Positions 1 through 59,784 of a stretch of 64,000 bases of DNA are shown here, piece after piece. How positions within the stretch are numbered: position 1 is the stretch's first letter; every line of letters starts with the position of its first letter. Under the pieces are notes generated by a model that was not told the DNA's origin, made no database searches, and worked only from the letters and a program-made list of their open reading frames with translations. The stretch is taken from NCBI RefSeq assembly GCF_036324505.1, contig NC_086352.1, positions 4,340,896 through 4,404,895 of the forward strand, read 5' to 3'. The translations under genes were made by a program, and so were the position numbers. This DNA is from Eleginops maclovinus. Lineage: Eukaryota; Chordata; Actinopteri; Perciformes; Eleginopidae.

Positions 1-1027
1 CTATAATACTACATATCATACTCTATAATAATACATATCATACTCTATAATACTACATATCATACTCTATAATACTACATATCATACTCTCTAATAATAC
101 TACATATCATACTCTATAATACTACATATCATACTCTATAATACTACATATCATACTCTAATACTACATATCATACTCTATAATACTACATATCATACTC
201 TATAATACTACATATCATACTCTATAATACTACATATCAATACTCTATAATACTACATATCATACTCTATAATACTACATATCATACTCTAGAATACTAC
301 ATATCATACTCTATAATACTACATATCATACTCTATAATACTACATATCATACTCTATAATACTACATATCATACTCTATAATACTACATATCATACTCT
401 ATAATACTACATATCATACTCTATAATACTACATATCATACTCTATAATACTACATATCATACTCTATAATACTACATATCATACTCTATAATACTACAT
501 ATCATACTCTATAATACTACATATCATACTCTATAATACTACATATCATACTCTCTAATACTACATATCATACTCTATAATACTACATATCATACTCTCT
601 ATAATACTACATATCATACTCTCTAATACTACATATCATACTCTATATACTACATATCATACTCTATAATACTACATATCATACTCTATAATACTACATA
701 TCATACTCTCTAATACTACATATCATACTCTATAATACTACATATCATACTCTAATACTACATCATACTATACTACATATCATACTCTCTAATACTACAT
801 ATCATACTCTCTAATACTACATATCATACTCTCTAATACTACATATCATACTCTATAATACTACATATCATACTCTCTAATACTACATATCATACTCTAT
901 AATACTACATATCATACTCTATAATACTACATATCATACTCTATAATACTACATATCATACTCTCTAATAATACTACATATCATACTCTTTAATACTACA
1001 TATCATACTCTATAATACTACATATCA
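1..1027. repeat. 22-bp AT-rich minisatellite, about 46 copies
   Basis: Tandem repeat of a 22-bp unit built around CATACTCTATAATAC and TACATAT, with single-base and 2-4 bp variants. It is cut by the window start, so its true length is unknown. It ends about 35 bp before the first trpm1 exon of the window and fills the visible part of that intron. Confidence 0.95.
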
Positions 1028-1043
1028 TTACATTTCATATTGA

Positions 1044-49378
<48,335 letters not shown>

Positions 49379-49697
49379 TAAATAGCAAACAAACACAGAG
49401 GAAACAAAAAGGAACTTCCTTCGTTTATTATGCAGAGAACCAGGACTTTATATCAGTCATCATTTATGTGTGGGGCCCTTTTACTGTTTTTATTATGTGA
49501 CAAAATATACATTTACTCTGCTTGTTATGAAAGTAAAGAACATTCTGATATCTACGGTGGCCTGCAGGTCCCAAAACGCCTCCATCAGGAGGAACGCGCC
49601 GCAGCTTCTGAAACTACGCAGATATAGAAAGACAAATGTTCGAAACATCTTCAAAACACAACAGAGACAGAGACCACCATTATGTTGGTTTTCATGT
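49379..49697 (+). other. trpm1 3' UTR / flank
   Basis: Probable 3' untranslated sequence. I see no standard AATAAA signal before the 37-bp array begins near 49698; the true transcript end is unknown. Confidence 0.5.
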
Positions 49698-49880
49698 CCC
49701 CTGGTCTCCAGCTGTGTGCGTCTCTCTTTAGTGTCCCCTGGTCTCCTGCTGTATGCGTCTCTCTTTAGTGTCCCCTGGTCTCCAGCTGTGTGCGTCTCTC
49801 TTTAGTGTCCCCTGGTCTCCAGCTGTTTGCGTCTCTCTTTAGTGTCCCCTGGTCTCCAGCTGTGTGGGCGTCTCTCTTTG
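49698..49880. repeat. 37-bp minisatellite, first block
   Basis: About 5 copies of a 37-bp unit containing GTGTCCCCTGGTCTCCAGCT and GTGTGCGTCTCTCTTTA. The same unit forms the larger block at 50455-51857. Confidence 0.94.
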
Positions 49881-50454
49881 TGGCCACGTGGTCTCCGTTG
49901 TGTTGGAGGCTTCTTGCAGCGTTTGGTTTCTGGCAGCTTTTAGTAAACTGCTCATGTTTCCTCTGCTGATATTTCTCTTAGATGCTGCAGTGGTTGAAGA
50001 GCTGCTGCAGATGTTTCCTGGCATGAGATGTTCTGCATGTGGTGAGAGCTGCTGCAGTTTTTGAGTGTTGAAGAGCTGCTGCAGTGTTTCTGCATGTGTT
50101 GAGACTGCTGCGTTTGTTTCTGCATGTTTGAGATCTGCCAGATGTTTCTGCATGTGTTTAGAGCGCTGCTGCAGATGTTTCTCGCTGAGTTGAAGAGCTG
50201 CTGCAGATGTTTCTGCATTGTAGTGCTGCTGCAGTGTGTTCTGCATGTGTTGAAGACTGCCGCGTGGTTCTCCACTGTGTTGAGCGCTGCTGCGATGTTT
50301 CTGCCTGTGTGAAGAGCTGTGCTGATGTTCTGCTTGTTAGGTCCTGCTGCAGTGTTTCTGCAGTGTTAAGGCTGCTGCGTGTTTCTCTTAGTGAGACTCT
50401 GCTGATGTTCTGCTCTTTAGCTGTGCAGTGTTTCTGCATTGTTGAAGTGTGCCC
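49881..50454. repeat. spacer and degraded 32-bp repeat block
   Basis: 49885-49980 is a spacer (GTGTTGGAGGCTTCTTGCAG, GTAAACTGCTCATG) that reappears, nearly unchanged, at 51860-51945. After it comes a ragged version of the 32-bp array (GAAGAGCTGCTGCAG, TGTTTCTGCATG) with very many one- and two-base deletions. The deletions look like uncorrected long-read errors as much as natural decay. Confidence 0.8.
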
Positions 50455-51857
50455 CTGTCTCCTGCTGTGTGCGTCACCTTTAGTGTCCCTGGTCTCCAGC
50501 TGTGTGCTCTCCTTTAGTGTCCCTGGTCTCCAGCTGTGTGCGTCTCTCTTTAGTGTCCCCTGGTCTCCAGCTGTGTGCGTCTCTCTTTAGTGTCCCCTGG
50601 TCTCCTGCTGTATGCGTCTCTCTTTAGTGTCCCCTGGTCTCCTGCTCTATGCGTCTCTCTTTAGTGTCCCCTGGTCTCCAGCTGTGTGCGTCTCTCTTTA
50701 GTGTCCCCTGGTCTCCAGCTGTGTGCGTCTCTCTTTAGTGTCCCCTGGTCTCCAGCTGTGTGCGTCTCTTTTTAGTGTCCCCTGGTCTCCAGCTGTGTGC
50801 GTCTCTCTTTAGTGTCCCCTGGTCTCCAGCTGTGTGCGTCTCTCTTTAGTGTCCCCTGGTCTCCAGCTGTGTGTGTCTCTCTTTAGTGTCCCCTGGTCTC
50901 CTGCTGTATGCGTCTCTCTTTAGTGTCCCCTGGTCTCCAGCTGTGTGCGTCTCTCTTTAGTGTCCCCTGGTCTCCAGCTGTTTGCGTCTCTCTTTAGTGT
51001 CCCCTGGTCTCCAGCTGTGTGCGTCTCTCTTTAGTGTCCCCTGGTCTCCAGCTGTGTGCGTCTCTCTTAGTGTCCCCTGGTCTCCTGCTGTATGCGTCTC
51101 TCTTTAGTGTCCCCTGGTCTCCTGCTCTATGCGTCTCTCTTTAGTGTCCCCTGGTCTCCAGCTGTGTGCGTCTCTCTTTAGTGTCCCCTGGTCTCCAGCT
51201 GTGTGCGTCTCTCTTTAGTGTCCCCTGGTCTCCAGCTGTGTGCGTCTCTTTTTAGTGTCCCCTGGTCTCCAGCTGTGTGCATCTCTCTTTAGTGTCCCCT
51301 GGTCTCCAGCTGTGTGCGTCTCTCTTTAGTGTCCCCTGGTCTCCAGCTGTGTGTGTCTCTCTTTAGTGTCCCCTGGTCTCCTGCTGTATGCGTCTCTCTT
51401 TAGTGTCCCCTGGTCTCCAGCTGTGTGCGTCTCTCTTTAGTGTCCCCTGGTCTCCAGCTGTTTGCGTCTCTCTTTAGTGTCCCCTGGTCTCCAGCTGTGT
51501 GCGTCTCTCTTTAGTGTCCCCTGGTCTCCAGCTGTGTGCGTCTCTCTTTAGTGTCCCCTGGTCTCCAGCTGTGTGCGTCTCTTTTTAGTGTCCCCTGGTC
51601 TCCAGCTGTGTGCATCTCTCTTTAGTGTCCCCTGGTCTCCAGCTGTGTGCGTCTCTCTTTAGTGTCCCCTGGTCTCCAGCTGTGTGTGTCTCTCTTTAGT
51701 GTCCCCTGGTCTCCTGCTGTATGCGTCTCTCTTTAGTGTCCCCTGGTCTCCAGCTGTGTGCGTCTCTCTTTAGTGTCCCCTGGTCTCCAGCTGTTTGCGT
51801 CTCTCTTTAGTGTCCCCTGGTCTCCAGCTGTGTGCGTCTCTCTTTAGTGTCCCCTGG
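50455..51857. repeat. 37-bp minisatellite, second block, about 38 copies
   Basis: Same unit as 49698-49880. Variant order is duplicated within the block: 50590-51060 against 51080-51540, sharing the CTGCTCTATGCG and TCTTTTTAG variants. Confidence 0.95.
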
Positions 51858-51945
51858 TCTCCGTTGTGTTGGAGCTTCTTGCAGCGTTTGGTTTCTGCAG
51901 CTTTTAGTAAACTGCTCATGTTTCCTCTGCTGAATATTCTCTAGA

Positions 51946-52820
51946 TGCTGCATGTGTTGAAGAGCTGCTGCAGATGTTTCTGCATGAGTTGAAGAACTGC
52001 TGCAGATGTTTCTGCATGTGTTGAAGAACTGCTGCAGATGTTTCTGCATGTGTTGAAGAACTGCTGCAGATGTTTCTGCATGAGTTGAAGAGCTGCTGCA
52101 GATGTTTCTGCATGTGTTGAAGAGCTGCTGCAGATGTTTCTGCATGTGTTGAAGAACTGCTGCAGATGTTTCTGCATGTGTTGAAGAACTGCTGCAGATG
52201 TTTCTGCATGAGTTGAAGAGCTGCTGCAGATGTTTCTGCATGTGTTGAAGTGCTGCTGCAGATGTTTCTGCATGTGTTGAAGAACTGCTGCAGATGTTTC
52301 TGCATGTGTTGAAGCGCTGCTGCAGATGTTTCTGCATGTGTTGAAGAGCTGCTGCAGATGTTTCTGCATGTGTTGAAGAGCTGCTGCAGATGTTTCTGCA
52401 TGTGTTGAAGAACTGCTGCAGATGTTTCTGCATGTGTTGAAGAACTGCTGCAGATGTTTCTGCATGTGTTGAAGAGCTGCTGCAGATGTTTCTGCATGAG
52501 TTGAAGAGCTGCTGCAGATGTTTCTGCATGTGTTGAAGTGCTGCTGCAGATGTTTCTGCATGTGTTGAAGAACTGCTGCAGATGTTTCTGCATGTGTTGA
52601 AGCGCTGCTGCAGATGTTTCTGCATGTGTTGAAGAGCTGCTGCAGATGTTTCTGCATGTGTTGAAGAGCTGCTGCAGATGTTTCTGCATGTGTTGAAGCG
52701 CTGCTGCAGATGTTTCTGCATGTGTTGAAGAACTGCTGCAGATGTTTCTGCATGTGTTGAAGAGCTGCTGCAGATGTTTCTGCATGTGTTGAAGAGCTGC
52801 TGCAGATGTTTCTGCATGTG
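51946..52820. repeat. 32-bp minisatellite, about 27 copies
   Basis: The unit contains TGTTGAAGAGCTGCTGCAG and ATGTTTCTGCATG, with GAGTTG, AACTGC and GCGCTG variants. Because 32 is not a multiple of three, the repeat cycles through frames. No stop occurs on the minus strand, giving three long but meaningless open frames. Confidence 0.95.
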
Positions 52821-52960
52821 TTTTGGAACATTGGTGTTTCTATATCTGACCTGTTTGCCACCGTAGGTAGCCGGTCAAGTGAACTTGTTAAAAGTATATT
52901 AGTTATCGACAGTGTGCAGAAAGTGGATATTCAACAATAGATGTATAAGTGATACAGGTA

Positions 52961-54559
52961 CAGTGGGGCAAAAAAGTATTTAGTCAGCCACCAATTGTGC
53001 AAGTTCTCCCATTTCAAAAGATGAGAGAGGCCTGTCATTTTCATCATAGGTACACTTCAACTATGAGAGACAGAATGGGGGAAACAATCCAGGAAATCAC
53101 ATTGTCTGATTCTTAATGAATTTATTTCAAATGATTGTGGAAAATAAGTATTTGGTCAATAACAAAAGTTCATCTCAATACTTTGTTATATACCCTTTGT
53201 TGGCAATGACAGAGGTCAAAGGTTTTCTGTAAGTCTTCACAAGGTTTCCACACTGTTGCTGGTATTTTGGCCCATTCCTCCATGCAGATCTCCTCTAAAG
53301 CAGTGATGTTTTGGGGCTGTCGCTGGGCAACACGGACTTTCAACTCCCTCCAAAGATTTTCTATGGGGTTGAGATCTGGAGACTGGCTAGGCCACTCCAG
53401 GACCTTGAAATGCTTCTTATGAAGCCACTCCTTCGTTGCCCTGGCGGTGTGTTTGGGATCACTGTCATGCTGAAAGACCCAGCCACGCTTCATCTTCAGT
53501 GCCCTTGCTGATGGAAGGAGGTTTTCACTCAAAATCTCACGATACATGGCCCCATTCATTCTTTCCTTTACACGGATCAGTCGTCCTGGTCCCTTTGCAG
53601 AAGAACAGCCCCAAAGCTTGATGTTTCCCCCCCCATGCTTCACAGTAGGTATGGTGTTCTTTGGAGGCAACTCTGCATTCTTTCTCCTCCAAACACGACG
53701 AGTTGAGTTTTTACCAAAAAGTTCTATTTTGGTTTCATCTGACCATATGACATTCTCCCAGTCCTCTTCTGGATCATCCAAATGCCCTCTGGCAAACTTC
53801 AGACGGGCCTGGACATGTACTGGCTCAAGCAGGGGGACGCGTCTGGAACTGCAGGATTTAAGTCCCTGGCGGCGTAGTGTGTTACTGATGGTAGCCTCTG
53901 TTACTTTGGTCCCAGCTCTCTGCAGGTCATTCACTAGGTCCCCTCGTGTGGTTCTGGGATTTTTGCTCACCGTTCTTGTGATCATTTTGACCCCACGGGG
54001 TGAGATCTTGCGTGGAGCCCCAGATGGAGGGAGATGAGCAGTGGTCTTGTATGTCTTCCATTTTCTAATAATTGCTCCCACAGTTGATTTCTTCACACCA
54101 AGCTGCTTACCTATTGCAGATTCAGTTTTCCCAGCCTGGTGCAGGTCTACAATTGTGTCTCTGGTCTCCTTTGACAGCTCTTTGGTCTTGGCCATAGTGG
54201 AGTTTGGAGTATGACTGTTTGAGGTTGTGGACAGGTGTCTTTTATACTGATAACCAGTTCAAAAAGGTGCCATTAATACAGGTAACGAGTGGAGGACAGA
54301 GGAGCCTCTTAAAGAAGAAGTTACAGGTCTGTGAGAGCCAGAAATCTTGCTTGTTTGTAGGTGACCCAATACTTATTTTACCGAGGAATTTACAATGAAT
54401 TCATTAAGAATCCTACAATGTGATTTCCTGGATTGTTTCCCCCATTCTGTCTCTCATAGTTGAAGTGTACCTATGATGAAAATGACAGGCCTCTCTCATC
54501 TTTTTAAATGGGAGAACTTGCACAATTGGTGGCTGACTAAATACTTTTTTGCCCCACTG
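52961..54559 (-). mobile_element. Tc1-like transposon, full length
   Basis: It starts CAGTGGGGCAAAAAAGTATT and ends with the complement, GCCCCACTG, flanked by TA (52959-52960 and 54560-54561). The inverted repeats are long: the ends match over about 150 bp with few changes (GGTGGCTGACTAAATAC against GTATTTAGTCAGCCACC). It holds one intact transposase gene. It lies about 3.6 kb downstream of the trpm1 stop. Confidence 0.96.
53170..54195 (-). CDS. Tc1/mariner-family transposase, 341 aa, intact
   Basis: The start [20 protein letters not shown] begins paired helix-turn-helix DNA-binding domains ([33 protein letters not shown]). The DDE domain carries the three acidic positions in [23 protein letters not shown] and [11 protein letters not shown] (spacing as in the DD34E Tc1 group). 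The Gly-rich segment before the second Asp is also present ([17 protein letters not shown]). 341 residues is the normal Tc1 length. No stop or frameshift. It catalyses cut-and-paste excision and insertion at TA. Confidence 0.96.
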   Translation of the reverse strand: MAKTKELSKETRDTIVDLHQAGKTESAIGKQLGVKKSTVGAIIRKWKTYKTTAHLPPSGAPRKISPRGVKMITRTVSKNPRTTRGDLVNDLQRAGTKVTEATISNTLRRQGLKSCSSRRVPLLEPVHVQARLKFARGHLDDPEEDWENVIWSDETKIELFGKNSTRRVWRRKNAELPPKNTIPTVKHGGGNIKLWGCSSAKGPGRLIRVKERMNGAMYREILSENLLPSARALKMKRGWVFQHDSDPKHTARATKEWLHKKHFKVLEWPSQSPDLNPIENLWRELKVRVAQRQPQNITALEEICMEEWAKIPATVWKPCEDLQKTFDLCHCQQRVYNKVLR

Positions 54560-54561
54560 TA

Positions 54562-55389
54562 GTTAACATTATATCACCTTAATGAGTGAATGTTTGATAG
54601 ATTAGTTTTTATTTCTTTTAACTTTGTTATATTTAGTATTAATCTTATTAGATTATTTGGCGGGGGGGTTGGATAAAAAGTGAACAATTCAGATCACAAT
54701 AAATGAGATCATATTATGGAAAATATATGAGAGAAAGAAGAATAAAGGGAACAGATATACCTCCATACAGAATACTTCTAATAGCGTTATTCATATTGTT
54801 TGTCTCTGTCTTCACTTCGCTGTAATAATGTGCATTTACTGTCCGTGGGACCATTGAAAGTTTTCTGATTCTGATCAGTTCAAGAACCAGAGGTCTCAGC
54901 AGATCAATGTCAGTAATCCTGAAATATCAGTGAATACATGTTGAATATATGGAAAACATCCGAAGTCAACCTGTGCTAATCTGTGTTCCATACGAATGAA
55001 GATCATGGAAAAAGTTGAATAACTCACAGTGTATTAAAAGCTTCATGAAACACACAACGTCTGGACAATTTCAAAAGAGTTAAGGTTTGAATAAATCAGT
55101 GAATACCAATTTCACTTGAAAAAGGTTAACAATATACATTGGGTATAAATAGGTATTCTGTATCTGTATATTTATTGTCAGGGTTAGGAGCAGAGCAGGA
55201 TTGACCCAAATGCAGACATGTTCAGGTTCAGGTCCCCAGGGCCAGGGTTCTTTATTTGTACCCGTAGGTAGATTTAGTTTGCAGATGAAAAAAGAAGGGA
55301 ACTATCCTGACACACTCTAAAACAAACACAGACAACAGACTAAAGTTTCTTTTCTTTCTAATAACTCTATTCAGCATAGAGAGGTTCAG
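54562..55389. other. intergenic DNA without a recognised gene
   Basis: AT-rich intergenic sequence. 55180-55270 (CAGGGTTAGGAGCAGAGCAG; GGTTCTTTATTTG) resembles a fish dispersed repeat, ends unknown. Nothing coding seen. Confidence 0.5.
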
Positions 55390-55835
55390 CGAATGTGGTT
55401 CTGGAGGTGTGGAGGTGGATCAGTGTGTAAGAGGAGACTCTGTAGAAGGACAGAAAGCCAGCAGGATGATCCACATACACTGCTACTCTACCAGAGGAGG
55501 GGAGGAGGAGGAGGAGGAGGAGGAGATGTTCGTTTGTCTGTTATTGTGCCAGACAGTAACGACCACCAGAGCAGCTCAGACTCCAGGACTGATTATTATA
55601 TCCAAACCCACAGTCCTCTCGCTCTCCTCTCCTGCTGGTTCCTCTGTAAGTCACTGATATAGAAACCACTCCGCTCCACTCGACCTCCCAGTAACAGCGA
55701 CCAGTCAGAACTTCTCTGCACATCAGCTGTTCCCAGCAGTCAAATCTCTCTGGATAATGTTGTTGTGAGACAGTTTGAGGTTCCTGTGTTCTGTGTATGG
55801 GTCGAGCTGCAGCTCACAGGCATCTGATGAGAGAC
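55390..55835 (-). pseudogene. B30.2 (PRY-SPRY) exon remnant of a fish NLRC gene
   Basis: The minus strand reads MCREVLTGRCYWEVEWSG, VVSISVTYRGTSRRGERED, CGFGYNNQSWSLSCSGGRY, and in another frame GRVAVYVDHPAGFLSFYRV and FAEPLYAGF. This is the SPRY half of the C-terminal B30.2 domain carried by the expanded teleost NLRC3-like receptors (intracellular immune sensors). The frame is broken near 55546 and again in the TCC run at 55500-55522, so the exon is probably dead. Confidence 0.8.
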
Positions 55836-56199
55836 ACAGCCGCAGGTTACCATCTGTTCATTTAATAACACTTTTACTGACCATCACTGACAGGAAATCA
55901 TTTAACTGAACTTTTAGGTTTTTCAAAACTGATTAAATTAAAACACCAGGTTTAAAATTCTGAAGGATACATGAACAACGTAAAGCTTACAAGCAGAACC
56001 TGAAGGCAACACGACTCAACCATAGTTTAAAGTCCACAGTCAGAAAAATGAACTCATCATCAGTGAAGGAAAACTCTTGTTCAACATTCAATTTCTCATG
56101 AGGGAATCTCAAAACCCACTTACACTTCCTCAGACCAGGTTTCAACCACTGGGATCCACCATGGTCCATCCTGTAAGGAAGACACACTGTCAGAATCAA

Positions 56200-56700
56200 C
56201 TTCATACTCCTTTACTCACATCCACTGTCAGAGTACATTTACTACATTCATCTCTTTCATATTAACCACTCTGTGTGAGGATCCACCGTACTACCTCCAA
56301 CCTTTTTCCCTCTGTGATTGGTTGTTGTGTCTGTCTGTGTGTCTCCCTGGCTGGTCGTGGTTAACCTACATTTGGATTCCTGCCTCTACACCTCCTCAGC
56401 TGCTGCTCATCTCACTGACTGCCATACTCACCAGCACCTGTTTGAAATCCTGGTTCTCATCCCCAGTCTTCGCCAGTTTGTCGTATAACCTACATTGATA
56501 AACATCTAGGATGTTTCTTCTGAGATTTTTTCGCTGCTCTAATCCTGCTCTTTCCAGTTCCAGATCAATTTACCTGCTCCTTTGCCAGCCACAGCCAGCC
56601 ACCTCCCTCATCTGCGCTGCTCCGCCATCTCCCCTCTCTGTGCTCCTCGGGCATGAACCAAAAGCTGGATAAAAATAATCAAAAGTTAAACTGCTTGAAA
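56200..56700. other. intron-like gap inside the NLRC remnant
   Basis: Between the SPRY and LRR pieces. It holds GTTTGAAATCCTGGTTCTCA and CCTGCTCCTTTGCCAGCC, wording of dispersed fish repeats; no coding exon recognised. Confidence 0.35.
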
Positions 56701-56714
56701 ATAAAAAGATGAAT

Positions 56715-56905
56715 CCTGAAATGAGAGTCTCCAGTTCACAGAGTGCACTCTGCAGTCCAGCAGACAGCAGCTTCACTCCTGAGTCCTGCAGGTCGTTGTT
56801 ACTCAGGTCCAGATCTGTCAGACTAGAGGACTGGGAGCTGAGGACTGAGGACAGAGCTGCACAGCTTCTCTCTGACAGGTTACAGTCACTCAGCCTGAAG
56901 GGGAA
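56715..56905 (-). pseudogene. leucine-rich repeat exon remnant of an NLRC gene
   Basis: The minus strand reads [40 protein letters not shown] and [12 protein letters not shown], a typical RNase-inhibitor-type LRR exon of teleost NLRC3-like genes. It lies between the upstream helical exon (57145-57480) and the SPRY exon, in the right order. Confidence 0.75.
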
Positions 56906-57144
56906 TCACTACACAGAAGAAAATAATTATAGAAACACTGTATTATGTCTGGATGGTAACACAGAGCTGCAGGAACTAGAAGTAAAACCCTGCAATGAGT
57001 TAGCGTTTAACCACTTCCATTCAAAAGGTTAGATTCCTTAAAGAAGGAAAATGGAATACCCCCTTATCCTCTTATGGAGCGAACCAGGTAGATGCTGCCT
57101 TCAGGGTCCACTACAGAAATACGACACCCTGTGCCTCTGTGAAC

Positions 57145-57480
57145 CTACACAGCTTTGATGGAGGCTTTGACCACTGGCAGCAGCCTCAGGAGAGCCTCCT
57201 CTGAAGCAGAGTATTCCTGCAGGTCAAACACGTCCAGATCTTCTCCTGATGACAGTAAGATGAAGACCAGAGCTGACCACTGAGCAGGAGACAGATCATC
57301 TGTGGAGAGACTTCCTGATCCCAGGTACCATTGGATCTGCTCCACCAGAGAACGATCATCCAGTTCGTTCAGACAGTGGAACAGGTTGATGCTCCTCTCT
57401 GGAGACAGATCCTCTTCTATCTTCTTCTTGATGTACTTGATTGTTTTCTCGTTGGTAGCCAAGCTTCTTCCTGTTTCCAT
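57145..57480 (-). pseudogene. NLRC-type helical/LRR-start exon
   Basis: The minus strand reads IEEDLSPERSINLFHCLNEL, DDRSLVEQIQWYLGSGSLST, DDLSPAQWSALVFILLSSGE and DLDVFDLQEYSASEEALLRL, then LPVVKAS. This is the segment joining NACHT-associated helices to the LRRs in fish NLRC3-like proteins. It is open throughout. No FISNA or NACHT exon is found further upstream to 58.5 kb, so the gene is partial; with the broken SPRY exon I class the locus as a remnant. Confidence 0.78.
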
Positions 57481-57489
57481 CAGCAGGCC

Positions 57490-58490
57490 TTGTAGGAAAG
57501 TCCATTATAAGACCATTAAACATCTGAGCTTGCACTGTTTTTAATTTGTTGGTCTGTTTTATTTGAATAAAAATGTATGTGTTGTAAAGCACTGTTGAGG
57601 AACCTGTGACCGTAGATGTGTTTTTTTGAGATCACAATAAATCTTTGAATCTTGACTCACAGGATACTGAGAAAAGTCAGTTTTGAAAAGAAAAGTCATA
57701 CTTTTGGGAAACAATATCTAATTTTGGGGAACATAAGTCAGAATAAAAAGAAAAAAGAAATCCGTCATCTTGAGACACAATTTCTGTTTTGAATTCTAAG
57801 AAGAAAGTCAGAATTCTTAGAAAACAATCTGCCGGCCCACTTAAGCACGATTAAAGATAAGACTTTAATGTCATGTGAACATAAGCTTCCGTGTAGAAAT
57901 GGCAATGAAAATCTCAAGACCGAGCTCCTCCAACAATGCAGCATGTGATAGAAGACATAAAACAATAAGACTAATTCCAAAAAAATAAAAGTAACTATAG
58001 GTCAGGAAAATAAAGAATGACAAAAAGCTCAATGATGCGGAGAATGTTGTAATTGAGCAAATAAATGAAGGAGTCTGTTTACCATATACAATAATAGAAT
58101 GTACATTTAAATGTTGTTTATTGTAGTGATCAACTTGAAAGGGGCCATCATGTGCTTTTCCCCTTATTACCCATCCCCTCGTGTGTTGTGTAGGTTTTTC
58201 TGCATGTAAACGGTCTGCACAGTGTTAGAAATAATCAATATATTGGAGCGGAACTTTAAAAGATAATTCACTGTTTCTGGACGGATCATATTTGTCCACT
58301 TCCGGTAGTAACAGGATGTTGTTTTTAGCCTCAGATAGCATAAAGCTAATATTGTATTGTATATATGAGTAGAGGGAGAAGGACCAGTGGAGTTACAGAC
58401 TAAACACACCGCCTCTACCTCTCACTCATTATGCTGCAATGATACAGTTGCCTGTTTAATACCTGATAAACCTCAGAAGGATTGCATAAT
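57490..58490. other. intergenic DNA without a recognised gene
   Basis: AT-rich. 57630-57655 (CACAATAAATCTTTGAATC) looks like a LINE 3' end. 58130-58420 is unique-looking. No exon supported. Confidence 0.45.
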
Positions 58491-58493
58491 AGA

Positions 58494-58965
58494 ATGTTGT
58501 AGGTCAGAGCTCCAGGACTTCGCTAACAAGATGGCGACGTCATAAGAGGACCCGCCCCCGACGACGTCAGCCTATAGAAGAGTCCGGAGAACCCCATGTG
58601 ACAAGCGGCCAACAGGATCCAGCCCCCGCTACCAACCAATGAGAGCACGAGAGCGGAGCACGTCTTATTTTGAAGTTGTTTATTGTATGGTCGGAAAGGG
58701 GTGGTTCTATAGAACATGTTTGTATTGTAGAATCGAGCTCTCTTTTGTTCCGGACCGCCAGACAGTAACTACTGATGAGCTGCACTCAGTCAGCGGCCTG
58801 TGGACGCGTGTCCCGGGCTATTGAGCCACAGCTGTGACACTTTTGTAAAACCTACTGCTGCATCCTTTTATTAAACACTCCTTTTATAACTTTTAAGGGA
58901 GTTTTGCTTTCTTTCTTTTAAACCGACTCCTGGGCTTCAAATAAACGAACATTTCTTACAAAAGT
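58494..58965 (+). promoter_or_regulatory. LTR-like or promoter-like segment
   Basis: A GC-rich island in AT-rich DNA, beginning TGTTGTAGGTCAGAGC. It contains a YY1-like AAGATGGCGACGTC, CRE-like GACGTCA, GC boxes (CCCGCCCCCG), CCAAT (ACCAATGAG), a TATA-like CCTATAGAAG and polyadenylation-like ATTAAA and AATAAA words near 58872 and 58940. The order suits a solo LTR, but I found no target duplication, primer site or internal genes. A CpG-rich promoter is the alternative. Confidence 0.3.
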
Positions 58966-59049
58966 CACAACCCCTCAAAGTACCCCCTGTAGCGAGTAAA
59001 CTATCCCAGAACAGACGTGTCTGTGCACCCCCAGAACGCCTGGTTGGAT

Positions 59050-59160
59050 TCTCCCTTTTCCATTTTTTGTCTTCCGGGGTATGGTGACGTGAGGAGACGA
59101 CTGACGTCGACTGACTCCACCTGGAGACCAATCAGAGTGTCGCACGCCCATACCTATAGA
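59050..59160 (+). promoter_or_regulatory. CRE- and CCAAT-bearing promoter-like stretch
   Basis: It contains TGACGTGAGGAG, CTGACGTCGACTG, GACCAATCAGAG and a TATA-like CCTATAGAAC within about 100 bp, just upstream of the ATG of the small THAP-like frame at 59233. Possible promoter of that frame; no direct evidence. Confidence 0.3.
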
Positions 59161-59232
59161 ACAATGGCCACACCCTCTGCCAGGTTACTACATGTTGTAA
59201 AGCTCAGGTTCAGTTCAACATTGTATCCAGTC

Positions 59233-59436
59233 ATGCCAAGAAATTACAACTGTGCCCTGAAATGCGAGGGGAAATCTCATCTGTCTGCCTTGCCTACGGC
59301 AGTACCACGAAGAAGTCAGTGGTTAAAATGTATTTTTCACACTGTTCCTTCAACGGTTGGAAGTACTGCACTGTGTGCTCGGCATTTCCACTTCGGTATG
59401 CATCATGGCGCAGTTTCCACAAGTGCACCTAAATAA
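59233..59436 (+). CDS. small THAP-like zinc-finger ORF (67 aa)
   Basis: It starts MPRNYNCALKCEGKSHLSAL; then RRSQWLKCIF and TALCARHFHFG. The pattern C-x3-C, a Trp, then C-x2-H with MP at the start resembles a THAP domain, the C2CH DNA-binding finger of P-element-like transposases and THAP proteins. It is short, and a donor-like GGTATGC occurs right after CARHFHF, so it could be a first exon. It could equally be a transposon remnant or a chance frame. Confidence 0.35.
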   Translation: MPRNYNCALKCEGKSHLSALPTAVPRRSQWLKCIFHTVPSTVGSTALCARHFHFGMHHGAVSTSAPK

Positions 59437-59784
59437 CAACAGTTGTAAATACGTACAGCTCCGTTAGTCAGCGGACAAACCTTTTTCTGGGACATAGATC
59501 AATGATGGCGCAGTTATAACATTACATCTGAAATGTAAGAGCGATTCAAAATAAGAACTTTCCACTGTGAAACTGCCTGCTGTAGTGTAGTTTGGGACGG
59601 TGGATCAGGTCCATCACGTTGGTCTGTCTCACTTTCAGGATCGGACTCCGGTTCAAACATATATGGCTGTACCGACGCCATTGTAAGACATAAACACGGA
59701 TCAGCTGTTAGGCCTACTGCAAGACTGTGTAACCGCTCTGTGAGACAGGGGCAGAGCCTCTGCTGTTTGAACATCAGAACAGAG

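Noticed and set aside
51807..52861. Three overlapping roughly 300-codon minus-strand frames
   Set aside because: A stop-free 32-bp unit read in three frames; no family resemblance.
58494..58965. Complete endogenous retrovirus
   Set aside because: Only one LTR-like segment; no gag, pol or env and no second LTR nearby.
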